Below are positions 14,825 through 25,810 of a stretch of 64,000 bases of DNA, one piece after another. The first letter of the stretch is position 1. Every line of letters starts with the position of its first letter. Location of the stretch: positions 3,038,001 through 3,102,000 of the forward strand of contig NZ_PJNE01000001.1 of assembly GCF_002846495.1 (NCBI RefSeq), written 5' to 3'. Origin of the DNA: Phycicoccus duodecadis (GTDB taxonomy: Bacteria; Actinomycetota; Actinomycetes; Actinomycetales; Dermatophilaceae). The position numbers and the translations under genes were made by a program. The notes under the pieces are model-generated. The model was not told the origin of the DNA. It did not search any database and was given only the letters and a program-made list of their open reading frames with translations.

Positions 14825-15912
14825 GGGGCGGCGACCTCTCGGGTCGAGGGGGCGGGACGGCGGGACGGGAGCCGGAAGAGCCAGGGTGCGTGCAGGCGCT
14901 CGGCCCCCCACCACAGGGCGAGCGGGAACACCAGGCCGGCCACGGTGCCGGCCAGCAGGTGCACGGTGAGGTCGCCGACGCCCAGCTGGAGCAGGACCAC
15001 GCGGGCCCCGGCCGTTGCCACGATGTGCGCGAGGTAGATCTCGAGGCTGCGCCGGCCCAGCAGGGTGAGGACGGCCGAGAGCGCGGCCGGCCCGCGCGCG
15101 AGCAGGACCCCCACGGCCAGGACGGCGCCGGTGCCGGCCACCGAGGCCACCACGCCGAGGGCCAGCGCGGTGGGGTCGGGCCCGCGGGTCCAGGAGGTCG
15201 GCGGCATCGGGTCGGTGAGGACCAGCAGCACGGCCGCGACGAGCCCACCCCCGACGAGGACCACCGGTGCGCCCCGCGTGGCCCGGCGCCAACCGTCGGT
15301 GCCCGCGACGGCCCCGGCCCAGAAGAACGCCGTGAGCCCGAGGCCCTGGAGGAAGAGGTAGGTGCCCTGGTGGCCCCAGGCGAGGCCGCTGACCACCAGC
15401 GCGACGAGCCCGCTCGCCCACGCGCGCGCGCCGCCCTCCCAGGGCCGCACCAGCGCCGCGGCCGCCGACAGGAGCAGGACCAGCCCCAGCCACCAGAGCT
15501 GGGAGTCGGGGGCGACGAGCTGGCGCAGGACACCGGCCGGGGAGGTCGGGGTGTTGACCAGCGAGCCGGTGAGCAGCTTGACGGCCCCCTGGAGCACGGT
15601 CCACACCAGGTAGAGCCAGCCGAACAGCAGGGCGCGGCGCCGCAGGAACGGCCCCGCCCCCGCGCGCCGGACCGACGGGCCGACGAAGACCCCCGCGAGC
15701 ACCGCGAACACCGGCAGGTGCACCAGGTAGAGGGCGCTGTCGAGCTCGTCGAACAACGGCTCGCCCCCCGAGACCAACCCGGCCCCGGCCGCCCCCCGTA
15801 GGACGTGCCCCAGGACGATCATGACGATGGCCAGACCGCGGCCGATGTCGACCGCGGTGTCCCGGGGGGCGCCGAGCGGCTCGGACACGGGGCTCCTCGG
15901 GGACGTCGGCAC
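14821..15912 (-). CDS. Acyltransferase 3 family membrane protein
   Basis: 363 residues from GTG 15912 with GAGG upstream and TACTGT further up as a -10 box. About ten membrane helices. The first carries the family hallmark DIGRGLAIVMIVLGHVLRGA, with the catalytic His after the first helix; a later loop has LYLVHLPVFAVLAGVFVG. Members O-acetylate or succinylate surface sugars, peptidoglycan or antibiotics. The overlap with the downstream GT2 gene points to glycan decoration. An upstream frame to 16023 is rejected because it would start before the promoter. Confidence 0.85.
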   Translation of the reverse strand: MPTSPRSPVSEPLGAPRDTAVDIGRGLAIVMIVLGHVLRGAAGAGLVSGGEPLFDELDSALYLVHLPVFAVLAGVFVGPSVRRAGAGPFLRRRALLFGWLYLVWTVLQGAVKLLTGSLVNTPTSPAGVLRQLVAPDSQLWWLGLVLLLSAAAALVRPWEGGARAWASGLVALVVSGLAWGHQGTYLFLQGLGLTAFFWAGAVAGTDGWRRATRGAPVVLVGGGLVAAVLLVLTDPMPPTSWTRGPDPTALALGVVASVAGTGAVLAVGVLLARGPAALSAVLTLLGRRSLEIYLAHIVATAGARVVLLQLGVGDLTVHLLAGTVAGLVFPLALWWGAERLHAPWLFRLPSRRPAPSTREVAAP

Positions 15913-16064
15913 GGGATCGCCTCGACAGTAGCCGAGGCCCCACCCTGGACGCCGGGGTTCGAGGACCCCCGGCGGCGGGTAGGTTTGGTTCCTCGCGCGG
16001 GCCGCCCCGCGCGCCGCCGGCAACGTCGCTGGCCTGCAGTGACACCCCTCACGGAAGGCGACCA

Positions 16065-18224
16065 GTGGAGATCTGGCCCGGGACGGCGTACCCCTTGGGC
16101 GCCACGTACGACGGCAGTGGCGTCAACTTCGCCCTTTTCAGCGAGGTCGCCGAGAAGGTCGAGCTCTGCCTCATCGACGACGAGGGCGCCGAGTCGCGCC
16201 TCGAGATGCCCGAACACGACGGCTTCGTCTGGCACGCCTACCTGCCCGGGCTCCAGCCCGGCCAGCGCTACGGCTACCGCGTGCACGGCCCGTACGACCC
16301 CGAGAACGGGCACCGCTGCGACCCCAGCAAGCTGCTGCTCGACCCCTACGCCAAGGCCGTGGAGGGCCAGGTCGCGAACGACCCGGCGTTGTTCTCGTAC
16401 GACTTCGAGGACCCCGAGCAGCGCAACACCGACGACAGCCTGGGCAAGACGATGCTGGCCGTCGTCACCAACCCCTACTTCGACTGGGGCCACGACCGGC
16501 CGCCGCGCCACGAGTACCACGAGACGGTCATCTACGAGGCGCACGTCAAGGGCCTCACCCAGACCCACCCCGAGATCCCCGAGGAGATCCGCGGCACCTA
16601 CGCCGCGATGGCGCACCCGGCGATCGTCGAGCACCTGACCCAGCTCGGCGTCACCGCCGTCGAGCTCATGCCGGTGCACCAGTTCGTGCAGGACACCTCG
16701 CTCCAGGCCCGCGGGATGTCGAACTACTGGGGCTACAACACCATCGGCTTCCTCGCGCCGCACAACGGGTACTCGCGGGGCCAGCGCGGCGAGCAGGTCA
16801 CCGAGTTCAAGGCCATGGTCAAGGCGCTGCACGCGGCCGACATCGAGGTCATCCTCGACGTCGTCTACAACCACACCGCCGAGGGCAACGAGATGGGCCC
16901 GACCATCTGCTTCCGCGGCATCGACAACGCGGCCTACTACCGCCTCGTCGACGAGGACCGGTCGCACTACTACGACACCACCGGCACCGGCAACAGCCTG
17001 CTGATGCGCAACCCGCACGTGCTCCAGCTGATCATGGACAGCCTGCGCTACTGGGTCACCGAGATGCACGTCGACGGCTTCCGGTTCGACCTCGCGGCCA
17101 CCCTGGCCCGCCAGTTCCACGAGGTCGACAAGCTCTCGGCCTTCTTCGACCTCATCCAGCAGGACCCGGTGATCAGCCAGGTCAAGCTCATCGCCGAGCC
17201 CTGGGACGTCGGCGACGGCGGCTACCAGGTCGGCGGCTTCCCTCCCTTGTGGACCGAGTGGAACGGCAAGTACCGCGACACCGTGCGCGACTTCTGGCGC
17301 GGCGAGGCCGGCTCGCTCGGCGAGTTCGCCTCCCGCCTCACCGGCTCCAGCGACCTGTACGAGCACAACGGCCGCAAGCCCATCGCGTCGATCAACTTCG
17401 TCACCGCCCACGACGGCTTCACCCTGCGTGACCTGGTGTCGTACAACGACAAGCACAACGACGCCAACGGTGAGGACGGCCGCGACGGCGAGTCGCACAA
17501 CCGCTCCTGGAACTGCGGCGTCGAGGGCCCGACCGACGACCCCGAGGTGCTCTCGCTGCGGGTGCGCCAGCAGCGCAACTTCCTCACGACGCTGCTGCTG
17601 AGCCAGGGCGTCCCGATGATCGCGCACGGCGACGAGATCGGCCGCACCCAGAGCGGCAACAACAACGTCTACTGCCAGGACAACGAGCTGTCGTGGGTCG
17701 ACTGGGACCTCGACGAGATGCAGCGCCGGCTCTTCGCGTTCACGGGGGCGGTCGCCACGCTGCGCCGCGAGCACCCGGTGTTCCGCCGCCGGCGGTTCTT
17801 CGCGGGCAGCGCCGACCACGGCGGGCAGTCCGAGATGGGCGACATCGCCTGGTTCCGCCCCTCGGGCGAGCCGATGGGCGAGCAGGACTGGTCCAACGGG
17901 CAGGCCCGCACCATGACGGTCTTCCTCAACGGCTCGGCCATCCCCAGCCCCGACACCCACGGGCGCCCCGTCGTCGACGACGACTTCCTGGTGCTCTTCA
18001 ACGCCGACCACGAGGACCACGACTTCGTGCTGCCCGGGGACGAGTACGGCGACCACTGGTGCGTCGAGGTCGACACCGCCGTGGACGACGTCGACACCCA
18101 CTGGCACGACGCCGACAGCACCGTGCTCGTCCAGGCCCGCTCGGTCGTCGTGCTGCGCAACCCCCGCGAGGGGGCTGCGGCGCCCGCCTCCGGCACCTCG
18201 GCCGCGATCCCCAGCCGGAGCTGA
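16065..18224 (+). CDS. glgX: Glycogen debranching enzyme GlgX/TreX
   Basis: 719 residues, normal length, from GTG 16065. An N-terminal CBM48-like domain (GVNFALFSEVAEKVELCL) precedes the GH13 barrel. Catalytic positions are visible: nucleophile Asp near residue 341 in DGFRFDLAATL, acid/base Glu in IAEPWDVGDGG, and the transition-state Asp in FVTAHDGFTLRDLVSYN. It cleaves alpha-1,6 branches of glycogen to free linear malto-oligosaccharides. treY begins 5 nt after its stop, so this is the first gene of a TreX-TreY-TreZ operon. TAGGTT at 15980-15985 is a possible -10 box ~80 bp upstream. Confidence 0.96.
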   Translation: MEIWPGTAYPLGATYDGSGVNFALFSEVAEKVELCLIDDEGAESRLEMPEHDGFVWHAYLPGLQPGQRYGYRVHGPYDPENGHRCDPSKLLLDPYAKAVEGQVANDPALFSYDFEDPEQRNTDDSLGKTMLAVVTNPYFDWGHDRPPRHEYHETVIYEAHVKGLTQTHPEIPEEIRGTYAAMAHPAIVEHLTQLGVTAVELMPVHQFVQDTSLQARGMSNYWGYNTIGFLAPHNGYSRGQRGEQVTEFKAMVKALHAADIEVILDVVYNHTAEGNEMGPTICFRGIDNAAYYRLVDEDRSHYYDTTGTGNSLLMRNPHVLQLIMDSLRYWVTEMHVDGFRFDLAATLARQFHEVDKLSAFFDLIQQDPVISQVKLIAEPWDVGDGGYQVGGFPPLWTEWNGKYRDTVRDFWRGEAGSLGEFASRLTGSSDLYEHNGRKPIASINFVTAHDGFTLRDLVSYNDKHNDANGEDGRDGESHNRSWNCGVEGPTDDPEVLSLRVRQQRNFLTTLLLSQGVPMIAHGDEIGRTQSGNNNVYCQDNELSWVDWDLDEMQRRLFAFTGAVATLRREHPVFRRRRFFAGSADHGGQSEMGDIAWFRPSGEPMGEQDWSNGQARTMTVFLNGSAIPSPDTHGRPVVDDDFLVLFNADHEDHDFVLPGDEYGDHWCVEVDTAVDDVDTHWHDADSTVLVQARSVVVLRNPREGAAAPASGTSAAIPSRS

Positions 18225-18229
18225 CGCCG

Positions 18230-20700
18230 GTGGCAGCCCACCGCCCCGACCCCTCGCGGGTCGTCCCGACGTCGACCTACCGCCTCCAGATCCACGGTGG
18301 CTTCGGGTTCGACGACGCCGCTGCGCACGTGCCCTACCTCGCCTCCCTCGGGGTCTCGCACGTGTACCTGTCGCCGGTCCTCGAGGCCGCGCCGGGGTCC
18401 CTGCACGGCTACGACGTCCTCGACCACACCCGCATCAACGAGGAGGCCGGGGGCCGCGCCGCCTTCGAGCGGCTCGTGGCGACCTGCCGCGAGCACGGTC
18501 TCGGGGTCGTCGTCGACGTGGTGCCCAACCACATGGCCGTGCCGGCGCCCGAGCACCTCAACGCCCCGTTCTGGTCGCTGCTGCGCGAGGGTCGGCGCTC
18601 GCCGTACGCCGGCTGGTTCGACGTCGACTGGGTGGCCGAGGACGACCGGCTGCTGATGCCGATCCTCGGCGACACGCTCGCGAAGGTGCTCGAGCGCGGT
18701 GAGATCGCCCTCGCCGACGACGGCGGCCCGAGCGGCGCCGAGCCGGTGCTGCGCTACTACGACCACGAGTTCCCCGTCCGCGCCGGCACCGAGCAGCTGC
18801 CGCTGGCCGAGCTGGTCGATGCCCAGGCCTACCGGCTCTCGAGCTGGCGCGAGGCGGGGGAGGCGCTGAACTACCGGCGCTTCTTCGACGTCACCTCGCT
18901 GATGGCGGTGCGCGTCGAGGACCCGGTGGTCTTCACCGCCACCCACGCCCTGCTGCTGGCGCTGCACGGCCACGGCGAGGTCGACGGCTTCCGCATCGAC
19001 CACCCCGACGGCCTGGCCGACCCCGGGGGCTACCTCGAGCGGCTGGCGGGGGCCACCGGCGACGCCTGGGTCGTGGTCGAGAAGATCCTGGAGGGCGAGG
19101 AGCGGCTGCCCGACGCCTGGCGCTGCGCCGGCACCACCGGGTACGACGCGCTGCTGCGCGTGCAGCAGGTGCTGACCCCGCCCGACCACAGCGGCACCCT
19201 CGACCGGCTCTGGGCCGAGGTCGCGCCCGAGCTGGCCGACCTCGACGCCGTCGTCACCGAGAGCAAGCGTCTCGTCGTCGACGACGTGCAGGCGGCCGAG
19301 GTCGACCGCCTGATGCGGCTGGTGCGCCGGGTGCTGCCCGACGAGGACCTCCCGCGGCTGCGGCACGCGCTCGAGGCGCTGCTGGTGTCGATGGACCGCT
19401 ACCGCGCCTACGTCGTGCCCGGCCGCGGCGTCGAGCCCGAGCAGGCCGCGGTGGTCGACCAGGCCGCCGAGCGGGCCCGCGGCATCCTGGCCCCGAGTGA
19501 CCACGACGCCCTCGACGTGGTGGTCGCGCTGGTGCTCGACCGTGACCTGCCGGGGGCCCGCGCCGACGTGGGCGCGGCCGCCGACGACTTCCGGGTGCGC
19601 TTCCAGCAGACCTGCGGCCCGGTGATGGCCAAGGGCATCGAGGACACCGCCTTCTACCGGTGGTTCCGGCTCTCGGGGGCCAACGAGGTGGGGGGCGACC
19701 CCGAGGTGCTCTCGATCGACGCCGCCGCCTTCCACGCGTGGTGCGAGCGCCAGCAGGCCGAGTGGCCCACCGCCATGACCACGCTGACCACCCACGACAC
19801 CAAGCGCTCCGAGGACACCCGGGCCCGCCTGATGGTGCTCGCCGAGGACGCCGAGGGCTGGGCCACCTGGCTCGAGGTCGCGCGTGGGCTGGCCGACCCC
19901 TACCGCACCGACCGGGTCGACGCCCCCACCGAGTACCTCGTCTGGCAGACCCTCGTCGGCACCTGGCCGATCACCGGCGGCCGGCTCGAGCAGTACCTGC
20001 TCAAGGCCGTGCGCGAGGCCAAGGTGCACACCGCGTGGGTCGACGGCGACGCCGACTACGAGGACGAGGTGGTCGCGTTCGCCCGCGCCGTCGGGCGCGA
20101 CCCCGGCATCCACGCCCACCTCGACGCCTGGACCGCCGCCCACGACGCCTCCGTGCGCGCGACCATCCTGGGCCAGAAGCTCGTGCAGCTGGCGATGCCC
20201 GGGGTGCCCGACGTGTTCCAGGGCTGCGAGATCGGGCGCCTGGCCGTGGTCGACCCCGACAACCGGCGGCCGGTCGACTGGACCGACCGGGCGCTGCGCC
20301 TGTCGCGGGTGCTCGACGACGAGCCCGCCTTCGACCTCGACGACGACAAGATCCGGGTCACCGCGCTGACGCTCCGGCTGCGGCGCGAGCATCCCGAGTG
20401 GTTCGTCGGGCCCGAGGCCACCTACCAGGGCCTCGACACCGGCAGCGAGCACGCGCTGGCGTTCGCCCGCGGTGACGCCGGGGGGCCGCACGTCGTCGTG
20501 GTCGTCACCCGGGCGGCCGGGAGGCTCGAGGCCGCCGGCGGGTTCGGCCAGGCCACCGTGGCGCTGCCGGAGGGGGAGTGGCGCGACCTGCTGCTGGGGC
20601 GCGCGCACGCGAGCGACGGCGGCGGGGTGCCGCTGGCCGAGGTGCTGGCCGACCGGCCGGTGGCCCTGCTGGTCCGCGGTGAGGCCGACGGGGCGTCCTC

Positions 20701-20704
<4 letters not shown>
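18230..20704 (+). CDS. treY: Malto-oligosyltrehalose synthase
   Basis: 824 residues from GTG 18230. GH13 enzyme that turns the reducing-end alpha-1,4 bond of a maltodextrin into the alpha,alpha-1,1 bond of trehalose. It opens with the typical PTSTYRLQIHGGFGFDDAAA and has VVVDVVPNHMAVP, nucleophile Asp in DGFRIDHPDGLADPGGY, Glu in VVVEKILEGEE and Asp in LTTHDTKRSEDTRARL. Late motifs include GVPDVFQGCE and LVDPDNRRPVDW-like (AVVDPDNRRPVDW). Its TGA overlaps the GTG of treZ by four bases. Length and domain order agree with the family. Confidence 0.96.
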
Positions 20705-22533
<1,829 letters not shown>

Positions 22534-22666
22534 GCCGGCCTCCCGGCGCCGGTCCGGGCCGGCCCCGGGTCACGATCCGGAGACGGTGCCGGGCGGTCCT
22601 CGGTGCCGCCCCCACCCGCCGTTAGGGTGGCGCGGACCGGCACGGTGGACGGGGAGGGGTACGGGC

Positions 22667-25600
22667 GTGTGGACGCTCCTGGCGCGGCGCGCGCGGGCCC
22701 ATCCGGCCGCCGTGGTGGCCGTGGCGGTATCGGTCCTCACCTCCCTCCTGGTCGTCGCCACCCTGCAGCTGCTGGCCGGCGGCATCGCCGACGCCGCGGT
22801 GCGGGGAGAGGTCGACGGGCCGGTGGTGGAGCGCTCGGTGGCGCTGAGCGCCGGGCTGCGGCCGGGTGAGCTGGCGCCGGCCGACCGTCGGGTCCGCGCC
22901 GTGGTGGCGACCGGCGGGGACGGCCTCCTGACCCGTGCCGCCACGGCCACGGCACGGGGGATCGCCGGCCGGGCCGCCACCGACCGCGCCCAGCTGCTGG
23001 ACCTCGACGACCTCCCGCGCCAGGCCCGGCTGGTGGCCGGCGCGTGGCCCCGCACGCCCGCGGCCCCGGGCGGGGTGGTCGAGGTGGCCCTGCCCGAGAA
23101 CGCGGCCGCCCCGCTCGGCGCGGCCGTCGGCGACGTCCTCGCCTTGACCGACCTCACCGCCCCGGACGCCGCGCCCCTGCGGGTGCGGGTGACCGGCGTC
23201 TTCCGCCCCACCCAGGTCGCCGCCGGCCGCTGGGTCGACGAGCCCCTGGGCGGGGCCGGGGTGCGGCGCACCGACTTCACCACCTACGGGCCGTTCGTCA
23301 CGGGCCCGGGGGCGTTCGACACCGGCCTCGTCCCGGCGTCGACGGTGACCTGGCGCTGGGTGCCCGACCTGCGGGGGCTCGACGCGTCGTCCGGCGAGGC
23401 CACCCGCGCCCGGGTGGCGCGGGTCGTCGACGGGCTGCAGCGCCTCGGCGGCGTCGGCGGTGCGGCCCCCGCCACCGGGGAGCCGCTGCGCGACGGTGAC
23501 GTGACCACCGGGCTCCCCGCCCGCCTGGCCGCGGCCGAGCTGAGCCGGGCACGGGTCACCGTGGCCCTGCTGGCCCCGACCGTGCTGCTGGCCCTGCTCG
23601 GGACGGCGTCGCTGGTGGTGGCCGCCTCGCTGCTGGCCACCCTGCGCGACCGCGAGACGCGGCTGCTGCGGATGCGCGGTGCCTCCACGCGTCGGCTGGC
23701 GGTGCTCGCGCTCGCCGACGCCGCCGTGGTGGTGGGGGTCGGCTCGGTCCTGGCGCTGCTCCTGGCGCCGCCGCTGGCCCGCCTCGTGGCGTCCCGGGCG
23801 GGGGTCGACCTGCCGGGCACGGCGGCCGACGGCATCCGGTCCCTGCTGGTCGTCGTCGCGCTCATGGCCCTGGCGGGGGTGCTGGTGGTCGTCGGGACCA
23901 CCCTGCGGGTCGGCCGCGGTGGTGGCGCGCCCCGGGCGGGCGGGGCGGTCCGCCTCCTGCGGGTCCTCGGGTCGTCCGGCCTCGACGTCGCCCTGGTCGC
24001 TCTCAGCGTGCTGGGGGTGGTCCAGCTGCGCCGGTACGACGGCGCGGGCTCCGACGCGGGGGGGACGGACCCCCTCAGCGTCGCCGCGCCGGCCCTGGTC
24101 GTGGCGGGCTCGGCGGTCCTCTGCCTGCGGCTGCTGCCGGTGCTGTCGCGCCAGGTGGCCCGGGTGACCGGCCGGGGGCGCGGGCTCGACCTCGCGTGGG
24201 GCGGCTGGCAGCTGTCGCGGCGGCTCGCGAGCCAGTCGGGCACCGTCCTGCTGGTCCTGCTCGCCGTGACCATGGGCTCCCTCGCCCTGTCGCGCTCCGC
24301 GACGGCCGACCGGGCCCTGCTCGACCAGTCGTCGTACGAGACCGGGGGGCCGGTCCGCGTGGTCACGGGCGCGTTGGGGGATGCGACGGTGGCCGCCACC
24401 GGCGCGACCCTGGTGCGCGCGGCCGGGGCGCAGGGCCGGGTGGCGCCGGTGGCGCGGACCACGACCGGCATCGGCCCGGTCGACGGCGTCACCGTCCTGG
24501 CGGCCGACGCCGCGGCCCTCGCCGCAGTGGCCGACCCGCGGCCCGACACCCTGGGCGGCCGGTCGTGGGCGGCGCTCACCCGCGGTCTGGTCGCCGACCG
24601 GGCGGCCCCCACCGGGGTCGGGCTGCCGACCCCGGCCCGCTCGCTGGTGCTGACACTGCGGGTCGAGGCGCAGCCCGGCGTGGTCCTCGACCCTCGCTTC
24701 ACCCTCGACGCCTCGGTGCTGCTGCGGGAGGGCTCGGGCCTCGAGATGGTCCTGCCGCTCGGTGCGGTCGGGGTCACCGCCCGCGAGCTGGCGGTCGACC
24801 TGCCCGCCGCCCGGGGTGGCCCGAGCACGTTGCTCGCGGTCCTCTCCACCGTGCCCACGGGGCTGGCCGGGGCGGGCGACGGCTCGTCATCGGCGACCCC
24901 GCTGCGCCTCGCGCTCGACCGGGCCCGCACCGACGCCGGCCCGCTGACCGGTCTCGGCGTGCTGCGCGACCGCTCCCGCGGTGCGGACGTCCTGCTGGCC
25001 GGCGACGCGGCCGCCGTTGAGGCGGTCCCCGCGGTCGTCACCGCCGGGGTCGCCGACGCGGCCGGGGTGGCCGTCGGTGGCCGCCTCGAGGTGGAGGTGT
25101 CCGGGCGGCCGGTGCCGCTCGTGGTCAGCGCCGTGGTGGGCTCGCTCCCCACCGCCGCCGACCCCACGCGGGCGGTCCTGCTCGACCTCCTTACGGTCCT
25201 CGCGACCGGCGAGGGCGGCACGGCCGACCGGCGCCCGTCGCTGCGGGTCGTCGAGCCCACCGAATGGTGGGTCGCACCCGGGGGCGCCCTGGACGTCGAC
25301 GCCCTGCGGTCGGCCCTGCCCGGGGGCAGCACGGTGACCACCACGGCCGCCGTGCTCGCCGAGCGCACCGCCGACCCGGTGAACGCGGGGATGCGGGCCG
25401 CCATGCTGCTGGTCACGGGGGCGGCGCTACTGCTGGCGGCCGTGGGGCTGGGCGCCACCACGGCCGCGCTCGGCCGTGAGCGACGCCGGGAGAACGCCGT
25501 GCTGCTGGCCCTGGGCGCCTCACCGCGCCGTATCCGGGCCGTGCTCGAGGCCGAGCGGGTCGCGGTGGTCGTGCTGACCGTCGCCGTCGGGTCGGTGCTG

Positions 25601-25810
25601 GGGGTGCTGGCGGCGGTGGCCGTCGTGCCGGTGCTGGTGGGCGGCGACGGCCACCGGCAGGTGCCGTCGGTGCTGGTGAACGTGCCCGGGTGCCGCCTGC
25701 TGCTCTTCGCGGTGGTGGTCACGGGCGCCCTCGGTGCCGTCGGGGTCCTGGTGCTGCGCCGGGTCGCGGCCGACGTCGCCGCCGAGCTGCGGCGGGGGGA
25801 GGCGTCGTGA
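22667..25810 (+). CDS. ABC transporter permease, FtsX/MacB type (large)
   Basis: 1047 residues from GTG 22667 with GGGGAGGGG upstream. TAGGGT at 22623-22628 may be the -10 box of the operon. One helix near the N terminus (AAVVAVAVSVLTSLLVVATL) leads into a large extracytoplasmic domain. Then come three helices around residues 290-430 (first FtsX domain, with RDRETRLLRMRGASTRRLAVLAL), another extracytoplasmic part, and a C-terminal trio including TTAALGRERRRENAVLLALGASPRRIRAVL. The coupling-helix motifs RMRGAS and ALGASPRR contact the ATPases. It is the first of four genes joined by 4-bp overlaps. Substrate unknown; relatives export lipoproteins, peptides or lipids. Confidence 0.88.
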   Translation: MWTLLARRARAHPAAVVAVAVSVLTSLLVVATLQLLAGGIADAAVRGEVDGPVVERSVALSAGLRPGELAPADRRVRAVVATGGDGLLTRAATATARGIAGRAATDRAQLLDLDDLPRQARLVAGAWPRTPAAPGGVVEVALPENAAAPLGAAVGDVLALTDLTAPDAAPLRVRVTGVFRPTQVAAGRWVDEPLGGAGVRRTDFTTYGPFVTGPGAFDTGLVPASTVTWRWVPDLRGLDASSGEATRARVARVVDGLQRLGGVGGAAPATGEPLRDGDVTTGLPARLAAAELSRARVTVALLAPTVLLALLGTASLVVAASLLATLRDRETRLLRMRGASTRRLAVLALADAAVVVGVGSVLALLLAPPLARLVASRAGVDLPGTAADGIRSLLVVVALMALAGVLVVVGTTLRVGRGGGAPRAGGAVRLLRVLGSSGLDVALVALSVLGVVQLRRYDGAGSDAGGTDPLSVAAPALVVAGSAVLCLRLLPVLSRQVARVTGRGRGLDLAWGGWQLSRRLASQSGTVLLVLLAVTMGSLALSRSATADRALLDQSSYETGGPVRVVTGALGDATVAATGATLVRAAGAQGRVAPVARTTTGIGPVDGVTVLAADAAALAAVADPRPDTLGGRSWAALTRGLVADRAAPTGVGLPTPARSLVLTLRVEAQPGVVLDPRFTLDASVLLREGSGLEMVLPLGAVGVTARELAVDLPAARGGPSTLLAVLSTVPTGLAGAGDGSSSATPLRLALDRARTDAGPLTGLGVLRDRSRGADVLLAGDAAAVEAVPAVVTAGVADAAGVAVGGRLEVEVSGRPVPLVVSAVVGSLPTAADPTRAVLLDLLTVLATGEGGTADRRPSLRVVEPTEWWVAPGGALDVDALRSALPGGSTVTTTAAVLAERTADPVNAGMRAAMLLVTGAALLLAAVGLGATTAALGRERRRENAVLLALGASPRRIRAVLEAERVAVVVLTVAVGSVLGVLAAVAVVPVLVGGDGHRQVPSVLVNVPGCRLLLFAVVVTGALGAVGVLVLRRVAADVAAELRRGEAS

